Source: Ypsolopha sequella (Eukaryota; Arthropoda; Insecta; Lepidoptera; Ypsolophidae). Taken from it: a stretch of 64,000 bases of DNA. The DNA is taken from positions 18,107,221-18,171,220 of the forward strand of contig OW203986.1 in the NCBI GenBank assembly GCA_934047225.1, written 5' to 3'. The notes under the pieces are model-generated. The model was not told the DNA's origin and searched no databases. It was given only the letters and a program-made list of their open reading frames with translations. This document shows positions 1 to 10,605 of the stretch, piece by piece (within the stretch, counting starts at the first letter, position 1; each line of letters opens with the position of its first letter). Made by a program: the position numbers and the translations under genes.

Positions 1-1503
1 AGGACTAATTTCTTTTTTAAGTTATTTTATATCATTCATTCGTATGTTGTCTATTCCTGGGGATTTTTTCACATTTAAAGATTTAATGGTTTTAAAGACT
101 ACGTCTTCGGTGATTTTTTGGAATCTCATAGATTTGTCTTGATAAGTTACGTAACTTTCTCTATTTAGTAGTAATAAATCACAATGATGCTTGATTTCTT
201 CTATTTCATTACTAAATGTATTAGAAAAGTTATCACAAATGGTTTCCACGTCATGAACTTTACCCATATATTTAAGTATTACTTCATCTACTGACTTCTT
301 CTCTTTGCCTAACCATTTATTTACATATTCCCAGATTTTTTTTATATTCGTTCCTGCTTCTTTAATGAGTCTTTTTTTGTAGTTGTTTTTAGCAAAATTT
401 ACTGCCTTATTAGTTTTATTTCTCCACCTATTATATGCTAATCGGTAGGCCTTGTTACTTGGATTACTTCTCCATCTTCTAAATAGATTATCATTATGTA
501 TCATCAAGTTTTGAAGTTCTTGTGTTATCCAAGGGCAAGCCCGTCGCTCAGAATATTCTTGAGAAGAGATTTCTTTACAATTTTTTGTATAAATATTGTT
601 GAAAGTATTTTTAATCTTAGTATATAGTTGTAAAGGACATGTTTCATTCAAAAGCGTATTCCATTTTATTTCTTTTAGTTCCATCTGTATCATCACGTTG
701 TTGAACAATTTTATGTTTTTAAGTTGCGTTTGACGTTCACTTATAAATTTAGCAGCTACACCAACAAAATAGTGGTCAGCTAATTTATTTTCTATTATGG
801 CCGATGTATTTTCAGTAGAAATTTTAACAAATATGTGATCCAAACATGACTGACAAAGATGCTCGAGTCTAAATTCTTCTCTCGTGATGCCTTGTATTTT
901 TTTGTCAAAACCATATTCGCTCAACATATTTTCATATTTAATTACATTATTATTTTCTCTTTCTAATAAATCAATATTCATGTCTCCTAATATAATTACC
1001 TCATCATTTGGCAAGAACATTTTCAGTAAATTATCAACCTCTGTTAAAAACATAGATGTGGTGTCTTTATTATTGATTTTAGGGGGTCTATAGAGTGCAA
1101 CAAGGTGAACCGCAGTTGTACCGTAAGAAAAAGTACCCACAACGCTCTCAGTAACACTTAAGTTTATATTTTTAGTAACAAATGATATTTCTTTTTTATG
1201 AAATATTAAAATACCTCAACCAGATCTTCCTTGTCGAGTTTTATGAAACATATCATATCCATTTAGGCTATACCCTAATACTTCATCTTCTGTAACGTTT
1301 ATCTCAGTAAGCACAATAATATGTAAGGTTCCTTTACAACTATTTAGTAATATTTCTAATTCAGCAAAGTTTTTCCTAAGAGATCTTAACTTTATATGAA
1401 TAATATTTAGAAATTGCTGGGAATCAAATGATTGAATCCATGCATCTAATGATGTAAATCTATCTGTTTCTTTAGTTTGAAATATTTCTTCGAACTCATC
1501 CAT
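1..1503 (-). pseudogene. LINE ORF2 (endonuclease + start of reverse transcriptase), decayed, runs off left edge
   Basis: ORF2 of a non-LTR retrotransposon, read right to left from an ATG at 1503. The apurinic-type endonuclease is recognisable: a LYRPP stretch, GDMNIDLL (catalytic Asp/Asn region), SCLDHIF, and LADHYF at the place of the usual SDH motif. It is followed by the basic linker and the start of the reverse transcriptase (KKSPGIDNI near 60). The frame is continuous from 1503 to the left edge apart from in-frame stops at 1216-1218 and 22-24, so it cannot encode a full protein. Organisation and motifs fit the CR1/L2/Jockey group; the exact clade is inferred. ORF1 lies 51 bases upstream on the same strand. 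Confidence 0.85.
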
Positions 1504-1554
1504 AGCGATACGAATAAAAAGTATAGACTACAAATAAATAAAACAAAGTTATAC

Positions 1555-2616
1555 CTAAACGTCTGATGCCAAAATATTGCCTTTTTTTGTTGTAGATACT
1601 TCACGTTTTTCATCTTCCTCATCTTCTATGGAGCTTACTTGTGTTCTTAATTTTTCAACATCCTTTATGCTGTACAGGGAAACAACTTTCGCATTTTCCT
1701 CCTTTCTACACATAATACGGCCATGTTTCACCCATATGAATTTGTAGGCTGGTCTTAGCTTTTGCTTGGCATTCCACAGTAACTCCTTATTATAATTTGT
1801 CAAGTGTTCATTGATGAATACGGGATCCTGCAAACCATCTTGGTATACGTCAGAATTCTTGCGAACTTTTCCTCTTTTAGAGAACCATTCTTCCTTTGCA
1901 GTGGTAGTGCGGAATCTGATTATAAGTGGAGGATTGTTGCTTTGGTTGGCTGATTTCTGACCTTTCTTTACTCGCCATGCACGGTCTACACTATCTAGAT
2001 CAGCAGAATCCATACCCAGTTTTGAAGCAATCGTGTTCACAAGAACCGGTAAGTTTTCATTTGCTTTCATTTCTAATCCTGTTATCTCCAGATTTTTCTT
2101 TTTATCTTCTTGTTCAATTGTATGAACTCTCATTTCCAATGCCGCCTTCACAGTTTCCAGATGCTGACACCTATTTTGCAAATCAGTGATTTTCTTTGCT
2201 TGCACTTTAATTGCATCGGTAGTTTCTCTTTGGAGCTTTAACATTTCGTCATAGCTGGCAGCATAAAAGTCCGTATTTGATTTAATTTCAAATACCACCG
2301 CCATCTTTGAATTCAACTCTGCCAAAAGAGTCTCTATCGTTACAGACTTTGGATCTAAATTTAGAAAAGGTTCCGCTAGCGATTTGGTTTCCAGTATTTT
2401 GTTCTCACTGGCTTCCTTATCCTTTTGCAGTTGTGGTGAGCACTTCCTCTTTTCTAGGCAATCGTCACACATCCCTGAGCTGACGGATTCCGAATAATTC
2501 TTAAGGCATTTTTTGACTTTATGATAAAGCCCTCCGCACTGCCCTCCACATTTAAAAGTTTCTTCGGGTTTCGTCATGGACAGAAACAATTTGCACTTTT
2601 TACATTGAGATGGCAT
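1555..2616 (-). CDS. LINE ORF1 protein (Cys/His finger, coiled coil, FP-like C-terminus)
   Basis: ORF1 of the same retrotransposon, 353 codons with no internal stop. The ATG at 2616 (MPSQCKKC) is chosen because the open frame upstream of it starts only at GTG. Residues ~1-60 hold spaced Cys/His pairs (CKKC, CGGQCGG, CDDC) resembling the PHD-like fingers of CR1-type ORF1 proteins. Residues ~120-200 are charged and heptad-like, probably a trimerising coiled coil. The C-terminal part (RAWRVKKG, PPLIIRF, VFINEHLT, KFIWVKHGRI) resembles the baculovirus FP25-like domain often found in insect LINE ORF1. Expected role is RNA binding and chaperoning. It is intact while ORF2 has stops, so the element looks fairly young but inactive. 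Confidence 0.8.
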   Translation of the reverse strand: MPSQCKKCKLFLSMTKPEETFKCGGQCGGLYHKVKKCLKNYSESVSSGMCDDCLEKRKCSPQLQKDKEASENKILETKSLAEPFLNLDPKSVTIETLLAELNSKMAVVFEIKSNTDFYAASYDEMLKLQRETTDAIKVQAKKITDLQNRCQHLETVKAALEMRVHTIEQEDKKKNLEITGLEMKANENLPVLVNTIASKLGMDSADLDSVDRAWRVKKGQKSANQSNNPPLIIRFRTTTAKEEWFSKRGKVRKNSDVYQDGLQDPVFINEHLTNYNKELLWNAKQKLRPAYKFIWVKHGRIMCRKEENAKVVSLYSIKDVEKLRTQVSSIEDEEDEKREVSTTKKGNILASDV

Positions 2617-2783
2617 TGCTAGCGTCACGCACACCGTTGATGAGCAACAAAAACTGGTCTGATATAGCGTCAACACTCGTCGAGAGCGCACGAGCGAATT
2701 GCTTCAGGAATTATTAAAAAACCCAGCAACCTTTATACCGATTTATAAATATGTGGAGTCCACAATTGGTGAAATTTGATTAA

Positions 2784-3046
2784 GACCTGGCATTATTGCC
2801 CTTACCGGATAAGACACACACGATCTAATGACTTGGCAAAACTGCCTTAATACCCGGATTTTACGTCAATAACCTGATTTTACTTGAATTTACTTAATGA
2901 AGACTTGGCCTAGTTGCCTTACTTGGAAAAGACATTGAAGACTTGGCCTAGTTGCCTTTATTGAAAAGACATTGAAGACATTAAAGACTTGGCTATTGGA
3001 TGGCCTTAACTTGCTAAAATATGAAGATTTGGCCCAAGTTGCCTTA
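2784..3046. repeat. Six spaced copies of a ~20-bp motif GAYTTGGC(n)GCCTTA
   Basis: Copies begin near 2784, 2830, 2902, 2940, 2986 and 3026, each with TTGGC (CTGGC in the first), a 6-10 base gap and GCC or GCCTTA. They lie between the 5' end of the minus-strand LINE and the plus-strand KRTCAP2 start, so they may be the LINE 5' UTR/promoter or part of the KRTCAP2 promoter. The TTGGC-gap-GCC layout resembles nuclear factor I half sites; that is inference only. Confidence 0.6.
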
Positions 3047-3272
3047 CACTGACAACACTGATAAACACAACTTATGACAAGGCTGTATGGTCTGAAACCT
3101 TTGCCTGCCTGACAAGGGCGAATAAAACAAAAAAAAAACAAATCAAATTGACTTTAATTGACTGTTGTTTTCTGAAAAGCCGGGGTTGTTTGGCTTTTAG
3201 TTTAGTTAGAAAACTCTTCTTTTTCTCGTTAACTTTCTAATAAATTTGTCCAACAAAAACGAGAAAATTACA

Positions 3273-6200
3273 ATGGGTTGGTTACATGATAGTTATCAAA
3301 GAATCGAAGTTTTAATTATGTTATATTTCATACATGTTACTTATTTTTCAGCGGTGAACAGTGCCACGTCTTTCGTCATATCTTTAATCTTTACGCTTTT
3401 GATATTCTCGGGAATGCAAATGTATAAACCTTTACTGGTTAAGTCACCGATCACGATCATATTCGGAGGTTATCTTGGATCCATCATGTTTATGTTTTTG
3501 GTCACTGTATCCTTTTCACATAGGTAATAAGTGGGCGGCAGGCGATGGAGAAACTACTGTAAACTGGGTGTAAATGGATGAGTATCATAACCTCATAATC
3601 TGATTCATACGGAAAATTTTCCTATTAAAAAAAAAATTACTACATATACTATAGTCCTGATAATATATCATGTCAGTTTTGGTCACTTGTGGTGTAGTTA
3701 AGGAGGCACTGAGGGAAAATATTTGCTCACTTATTGGCACACTGACCCTGTCCTACTTGCTCCCCATTTGGAACCATGATAAACTCAAACTCAAATGTTT
3801 ATTGCAAACTAAGTGTACAAAAATAATGGAAATAAAAATTAGGATCTTATAACTTAGTTGCCTTTTACTAGGCACAGCGAATAGGGAGGGTATACTTATA
3901 TAATTGAACTTAAAAATAGAGGAACTTTGAACATTTCACATTACATATTAGGCGATCAATATACTGCCTGTTTTGACAAACACCCAATAATATTTTAAAG
4001 ATCCCATTGGTCTGGTCATGCCCCATTTTGCTTATAGAGACTTACAGTTCAGGCTTTCTATTTGTAAGTGATAATAGGTAGCCTGTCATGCTGGTGTCTG
4101 TATACAGACTGTCAAGTATAAGTTGGCGTTCCTGTGGCGGCGCCTCCTACACCCTTTGTGTTGTCACTTTTCTTGTTTAGTATGTTTAAAAAATTAGTAC
4201 GTTTTTTCGCCACACACCAACTTACACTTTACGCGCTGTATGAGTAATTTTATTTATCACTATGTCATGTCATTTTTATAGATTCCATTTCGAAATGTGT
4301 GATTGTCATGCCAAATTTTACTTGTTTATAAGAAAGAGACAGAAAATTGTGGTTTTGAAATGCTTGCAAGTGATTTTTGTGAAATGTCAAAGTCAAACTT
4401 ACCTTAAATGAAATTCAAGGGCGGGAAACTGAAAATGCAAAAAAAGTTGCTAGGAAAGGAAAATAAGTTCTGTAAACTAAAAATATGACATAACAGCCCC
4501 ATAATGTTAATAAATATTCAAAGCTTTGAATTTTTCAAGCCAGGAAAAGATCAAATTTTTTCAACTGTTAGGTTTCTTCTCAAAAAGAAAGTAACTACCC
4601 TTTACATAATCAATTAACTAAAAAAAAATTATAAAATTAAAACTAAATAATATTAAAAATGAAACTAAATAAAAAAATCTATCAAGGTCGCTGCCGTCGT
4701 GCGGGAGAGTACCTAGCAGGCTGGCAGTGTTACCTTGTTGTATGGCCAGACTGATTCTCTGGCCGAGGTAAGTCCCAGCCAAGGGTCCCCGGAGGCATCG
4801 ACCAGGTGTTTTGATAGATCTTTATATAAAGAATGTGCACTCGGTCCCCACTCGGTTAGGTGAATTTTAACCGTTTAACTTGTCAGTGTGATATTCACTT
4901 TCCCTGGACGTGTTTTAAAACACTTTCATGCAACTGTCAGGTAATAACTTGTTTACCCTCGGATTCACTCGTGCCAATTTCTGAATGCTGTAGGGTGGAC
5001 TCCGAGTGAACACATTCATTTTGAAAAGGAACCTAATAGGAGCAGAATATTTATTATTGTTATTAAGAAACCATGTTGTGTGTTATCATTTAATTTTCTT
5101 ACATGTAATTTCTCAGGCTATAGGAAACTTAGAAGCAACTCTCTTCGGTAAGAACTTCCAGTTGAAGCTCCCAGAAATTGCCATTTCCATGGATATATCC
5201 CTCATCGCTGCAGGAACGGTACACAGAATTTGCTTCACAACATGGTAATTGTCCTGAATTAATGCATACCTTTGACATGTCATCATCTGGTGGGTCCTTG
5301 CCACTATCAACATGCCAGAGGTTCTCAAACCAACCAGAATGGCACTTGATGATGGTAAATGGCCTGACAGCATGATCTCAATAACCTAGAGACATGGGTG
5401 GCCCAAAGTTTGGGATGCGACTTGTGTAAACTTACTGGCACCTTCCTGTGTCTTGAGGAGCAGAGTTGCAGGCGCGGCCGAAGATAACAATAAACAAGTG
5501 GCGCAAGTACACGCGTCTGGTCAACTCATGTTCAATATATGTTCAATTGACAAAATTATTAATACAATTGTGACAATAGGATTTCAAGAAGCAGTCAAAA
5601 TTTTGAACATTTGCTTTATTAATTCTCAGATGCCTATATGAAAAATTCTTGCATTTTTGCTCTGGCAAGTGGTGGTATGAAGCCTAAATCAAGCAATTTT
5701 AATTTAAACATATTATCAGGTGGTAGAGCTGATGCCGGGCTCGACTGTGGAGGTACCACCATCTTACTTTGAGACCCCCTCGAATTACTTCGAGGGAGAG
5801 TAAGAGGACAGCTCACAGGCAAAAAACCAGGAGGCCCACCATGCCTGGGACCGATGGATGGCGGTATATCCATCCCTAATAGCCGGACCTTATATGGAAC
5901 AGACTGGTGACGGGCAGCGGCGTCACTGGTACGATGGTTCCGGCACCGCGCTCACCAACCCGCCTGCCCAGCATATGTGAGTATGGGCAATTCTTCCAGG
6001 ATGACCGCCGGGGGTGGCAAAGTCCTGGTTTGTGTGTTACAAGCATGTCTCTGTATAGGTACAGTATTGCAGTATACACTTGCGGCGTAGCGCATCAGTA
6101 GCGAAAGGAACTTCATTTCAACCGGGTGTCCCACTCTTTTTTTTATTTGTTGGTATACCGGATGTAAATGGACAGGTATACTTAAATAAAACCACATAAT

Positions 6201-9200
6201 ACAAAACTACCTACTTTCCCACACAAATATGTCCCCGCAAATGAGAAGTAAAAATGACCGTGTCCTACAAAATTCACAGTGGGTTTTCAACATTAGTCAG
6301 GAAAAAGCATGAATTTTTGTTTTTATTTCCACAAGTATGTTTCTTAAGAAATGTTGTCCATGTAGTTTCATTTCAAGATAACCGTCTATTGGCACCAGTA
6401 TAAAAAGTGGGTAAAATCTAATCTAATCTGCCCCCCTATTCTGTATCTTTAGTTGCCAACTGAACGAGGTGCCTATCATCAAAAACATAGATAAAAACTG
6501 AAATTTCAAAATTGCCTTTAGTGGGTATTGAACTATTAACAATCTGTGTCGTCACTTCAAGTGCGAACATATCCTTAGGACATCGGAATTCGATGATATG
6601 TGGATATATCTATGTTTTTGATGATAGACACCCAGTCCAGAAGGCAACTAGAGATACATAATAGGCCCGCTGGTCTATGGTGTATAACGCCACACACTGG
6701 TTCCATATCACGAAATCGTGGACTTAGGGTGAAGTCAATTTGAAGGTCAAGGAATCGAACTGATTTTTTTTTGGTAGACTGCTGAAACTATTACAAACAC
6801 CTTTTACTGATGTAGTTTTTCTGAAATATGCATTAATTTAAGAGAAAAAAATCATTGAATTATTTTTTGTATGGAGAAAATTATGTTTTTGTCAATTACT
6901 TGCGTGCTTCATGTTTATTTAAAATGAAACTTACTACAGGTCATTGACGAAGTTACGGCCAACATTTTTTTTCCTTACACTTATCTGCGTAAATCTGCGC
7001 TTTGGAAGCTACAGGCACTTGAAAATATTTAATGAAAAGGTCAAGAAATTGAACTGATTTTTTATTTTTGGTAGACAGCTTACTCTATTACAAACATCTT
7101 TTACTGATGTAGTTTTGCAAAAATATGCATCACTTTCAGAGAAAAAAAAATATTGAATTATTTTTGTATGGAGAAAATTATGTTTTTGTCAATTACTTGC
7201 GTGCTTCATGTTTATTTAAAATTAAACTTAGTTCAGGTCATTGAGGAAGTCACGGCCAACATTTTATTTCCTTACACTTATCTGCGTAAATCTGCGCTTT
7301 GGAAGCTACAGGCACTTGAAAATATTTAATGAAAAGGTCAAGGATTTGAACTGATTTTTTATTTTTGGTAGACAGCTTACTCTATTACAAACATCTTTTA
7401 CTGAGGTAGTTTTGCAAAAACATGCATCACTTTCAGAGAAAAAAAAATATTGAATTATTTTTGTATGGAGAAAATTATGTTTTTGTCAATTACTTGCGTG
7501 CTTCATGTTTATTTAAAATTAAACTTACTACAGGTCATTGAGGAAGTCACGGCCAACATTTTATTTCCTTACACTTATCTGCGTAAATCTGCGCTTTGGA
7601 AGCTACAGGCACTTGAAAATATTTAATGAAAAGGTCAAGGAATTGAACTGATTTTTTATTTTCGGTAGACAGCTTACTCATATGTTTGTAATAGAGTCAG
7701 CAGTCTACCAAAAATAAAAAATCAGTTCAATTCCTTGACCTTTACATAAAATATTTTCAAGTGTCTATAGCTTCCAAAGCGTAGATTTTCGCAGTTAAGT
7801 GTAAGGAAATAAAATGTTGGCCTTGACTTCCTCAATGACCTGAACTAAGTTTAATTTTAAATAAACACGAAGCACGCAAGTAATTGACAAAAACATAATT
7901 TTCTCCATACAAAAATAATTCAATATTTTTTTTTCTCTGAAAGTGATGCATATTTTTGCAAAACTACATCAGTAAAAGATGTTTGTAAAAGAGTAAGCTG
8001 TCTACCAAAAATAAAAAATCAGTTCAAATCCTTGACCATTTCATTAAATATTTTCAAGTGCCTGTAGCTTCCAAAGCGCAGATTTACGCAGATAAGTGTA
8101 AGGAAATAAAATGTTGGCCGTGACTTCCTCAATGACCTGAACTAAGTGTAATTTTAAATAAACATGAAGCACGCAAGTAATTGACAAAAACATAATTTTC
8201 TCCATACAAAAATAATTCAATATTTTTTTTTCTCTGAAAGTGATGCATATTTTTGCAAAACTACATCAGTAAAAGATGTTTGTAATAGAGTAAGCTGTCT
8301 ACCAAAAATAAAAAATCAGTTCAATTTCTTGACCTTTTCATTAAATATTTTCAAGTGCCTGTAGCTTCCAAAGCGCAGATTTACGCAGATAAGTGTAAGG
8401 AAAGAAAATGTTAGCCGTGACTTCCTCAATGATCTGTAGTAAGTTTCATTTTAAATAAACATGAAGCTCACAAGTAATTGACAAAAACATAATTTTCTCC
8501 ATACAAAAAATAATTCAATGATTTTTTTCTCTTAAATTAATGCATATTTCAGAAAAACTACATCAGTAAAAAGTGTTTGTAATAGTTTTAGCAGTCTACC
8601 AAAAAAAAATCAGTTCGATTCCTTGACCTTCAAATTGACTTCACCCTAAGTCCACGATTTCGTGATATGGAACCAGTGTGCGCCATCTTGATCTAGCTAG
8701 TCTGAACTTTTAACCCGTCACTTGTCCATGAGACACTAGCATGAACCGTTGAAGAAGTGACTGAGTGTATAACGCCATCTAGTTGTTCAGCCATGAACCA
8801 ATTTACACATTGTACAACATATCGTGATGTAAATGGCGTCATACAGATTTATTTTGGCAAGAAATATTAAAGCCGAATCTGAAGGTTTTAATATTAGTTT
8901 TAGTGCTGTCAAAACTTAAAATATCGGCTATTATTATTGATCTAAAATTTAAATTTTAATTAAACAGCTCACCTCAGTAAATAAATATTATAGTCGACCA
9001 GCCCCCCTATTCTGTATCTTTAGTTGCCAACTGCACGAGGTGCCTATCATCAAAAACATAGCTAAAAACTGAAATTTCAAAATTGCCTTTAGTGGGTATT
9101 GAACTATTAACAATCTGTGTCGTCACTTCAAGTGCGAAAATATCCTTAGGACATCGGAATTCGATAGTATATCTATGTTTTTGATGATAGACACCCAGTC

Positions 9201-10605
9201 CAGAAGGCAACTAGAGATACACAATAGGCCCGCAGGTATTTATTGAGTTGGGCTGTTTATTTAGATCTTGAATATGTAATAATTTCCCATAGCTTAATTT
9301 CCAAAACCTTATTTTGGTATAAAAATTAGCCATTTTTTAAAATAAATTGTTCGATATGACGTCACTTGAGAATTTTAGACATTATACTGATTGTAATGTG
9401 CTGATTGCTTATAAAAAAGTGGTTTGTCACTGTCTGTCAAATCAGTCTGAAGTAAATTATTATAAGTTTATCTTAATAGCAAAGGACACATTTCTAAACA
9501 GCCATTTCTTAAGTGACGTCACACGAAGGCAAATGGCAGTTGCAGCTTTTTCGTAAAAATATTCATCATCATGAGGTTTTTTTGATGACAAGTTCTAAAA
9601 TACGGCTTTTTAAAATTAAATCACGAAATGGTTTTCGAACTAACAGACCTTAACATAATTTAATCTAAGAATATAATGTATACCAAAATAAGTTTCAACT
9701 CCCTAAACACTGTCCTTAAAACGACAAAGAAAAAAAAAAACGTGTAAGTACTTACCAAAAAGCGAAAACCAAAAAATTCTATATAATATATTCAGGATAC
9801 TATTTGTGAGAAATTACATTATTTTTGGTGTCAGGTACTTTCTTTGACCACAGATGATATGATATTTGACTAACATTAACTTTAATGTATGTATATACGT
9901 AGGTAACGTTTTAGTATAAAATAGGGTGTCAAATTTTGGCGAACATTTACCCATATTGGGGTTGAACATGTATTTTTGTAATGTAATACTTCATTTATTG
10001 CCATTTGGACAATTTTTTTTTTCTTTTACACTTTAAGGCTGGATATAAAGTCAGATTGAGCACCTCATTTTGCATAACTAGAACACTTGAAAAATTCGAG
10101 GAACGTGTTTTCAACCACTGTTAAAAAAAATGGCAACTATCAAAATGAGTCCGTCGATCAAACAGGTTGAGCGCTAGTGGCTCAATCTGTGATTTATCGA
10201 AGGCACAAACTTTTTTTCTACCTAAACATAGGTGTCACTGTCACTACTGAAAACTACCCACGGAACGGGAGTTATAGCCATTTGGCGTAAAAACCCCGCC
10301 GCGGATAGCTCGGCCAGACTTTATTTATGGTAAATAAGTTAGGTACCTACATGTTTAAACCAAAACAACTAGTAAAAGTGAAAGTTACTGTAATTTTAGT
10401 GTTGATAAAACTATTAACACAGATTCTTAGCATGAATTAGAATAAGTTAGGCCAGAATTCAGAATCGTTTTTATTTTAAATTCTGTATTGTTTCAGTCTG
10501 ATATTCTCCATCATTACAATCTACTACATGAACCGGCTATCTCAGAAGACCTATGCTATGTCTGCTCCAGTCGCAGCACCAGTGAAAGGACGGCGTCATA
10601 AATAA
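3273..10605 (+). CDS. KRTCAP2: KRTCAP2-like oligosaccharyltransferase subunit, four coding exons
   Basis: Coding exons are 3273-3276 (ATGG), 3352-3506, 5117-5244 and 10497-10605, giving 131 codons plus stop. Each junction uses GT/AG with matching phase: ATGG|GTTGG, TTTTTCAG|CGGTG, CACT|GTATCC, TTCTCAG|GCTATAGG, ACATG|GTAATT, TTTCAG|TCTGA. The protein starts MAVNSATSF and continues with FSGMQMYK, GGYLGS, AIGNLEATLFGKNFQ, AGTVHRICFTTC, YYMNRLSQKTY and a basic C-terminus (KGRRHK). This is the order and length of keratinocyte-associated protein 2, a small ER membrane protein with about three hydrophobic segments that associates with the oligosaccharyltransferase complex for N-glycosylation. An AATAAA overlaps the stop region at 10601-10606. 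Introns are 75, 1610 and 5252 bp, the last swollen by transposons. Exon assignment is by eye; the exon 2 donor GTATCC is weak but gives the conserved join. Confidence 0.88.
4675..4830 (-). repeat. Retroelement-derived scrap in KRTCAP2 intron 2
   Basis: The minus strand shows a degraded version of the peptide found at 21569-21907 (DASGDP, then in another frame LGQRISLAIQ and LLGTLPHDGSD). It is a frameshifted relic of the same unidentified reverse-transcriptase-associated sequence. The rest of intron 2 (3507-5116) shows no recognisable feature. Confidence 0.55.
5719..6022 (-). repeat. Interspersed repeat family A, copy 1
   Basis: Matches, in reverse orientation, the copies at 35191-35538 and 41172-41777: the segments GCATCAGCTCTACCACC, CTTACTCTCCCCCGAAT and CCGGCTATTAGGGATGGA all recur. 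The short open frames across it are incidental. This copy stops before the CTGCTGGACATAAGC end seen in the other two. Its class is uncertain; similar sequences are abundant in moth and butterfly genomes. Confidence 0.75.
6430..6670. mobile_element. Palindromic MITE family 1, copy 1
   Basis: An element of ~235 bp whose ends are inverted repeats (CCTATTCTGTATCTTTAGTT at left, reverse of AACTAGAGATACATAATAGG at right), with a second internal inverted pair around ATCAAAAACATAGAT. Further copies are at 9001-9233 and 18486-18718. No coding capacity; the conserved short open frames are incidental. Confidence 0.8.
6691..8682. mobile_element. 2-kb foldback element with arms of ~298-bp tandem units
   Basis: The left arm starts ACACACTGGTTCCATATCAC and the right arm ends with its reverse complement at about 8681; the centre is near 7685. 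Each arm contains about three tandem ~298-bp units recognised by GGTAGACAGCTTACTC, TGTATGGAGAAAATTATG and CTGCGTAAATCTGCGCTTTG. There is no open reading frame. It lies in intron 3 of KRTCAP2, so the pre-mRNA would contain a very long double-stranded hairpin. Confidence 0.85.
8868..8930. mobile_element. MITE family 2, internally deleted copy
   Basis: Begins AAAGCCGAATCTGAAGG, continues TTTTAGTGCTGTC and ends ATATCGGCT, so both ends of the family at 12445, 12658 and 20265 are present but the middle is missing. Confidence 0.55.
9001..9233. mobile_element. Palindromic MITE family 1, copy 2
   Basis: Same 233-bp length and sequence as the copy at 18486-18718, in the opposite orientation, with ends GCCCCCCTATT and AATAGGCCCGC. 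It lies in KRTCAP2 intron 3, 2.5 kb from copy 1. Confidence 0.85.
9283..9690 (+). repeat. Interspersed repeat family B, internal fragment
   Basis: Starts TTCCCATAGCTTAATTT and contains GAGAATTTTAGACATTATAC, CAAAGGACACATTTCTAAAC and TTCATCATCATGAGG, the same order as in the copy at 39661-40398. Both ends of the family are missing. The remainder of the intron (9690-10496) shows nothing recognisable. Confidence 0.65.

Noticed and set aside
9007..9210. 67-codon frame conserved at 18509-18712
   Set aside because: Conservation reflects two copies of a palindromic MITE; no protein family and no selection can be inferred.
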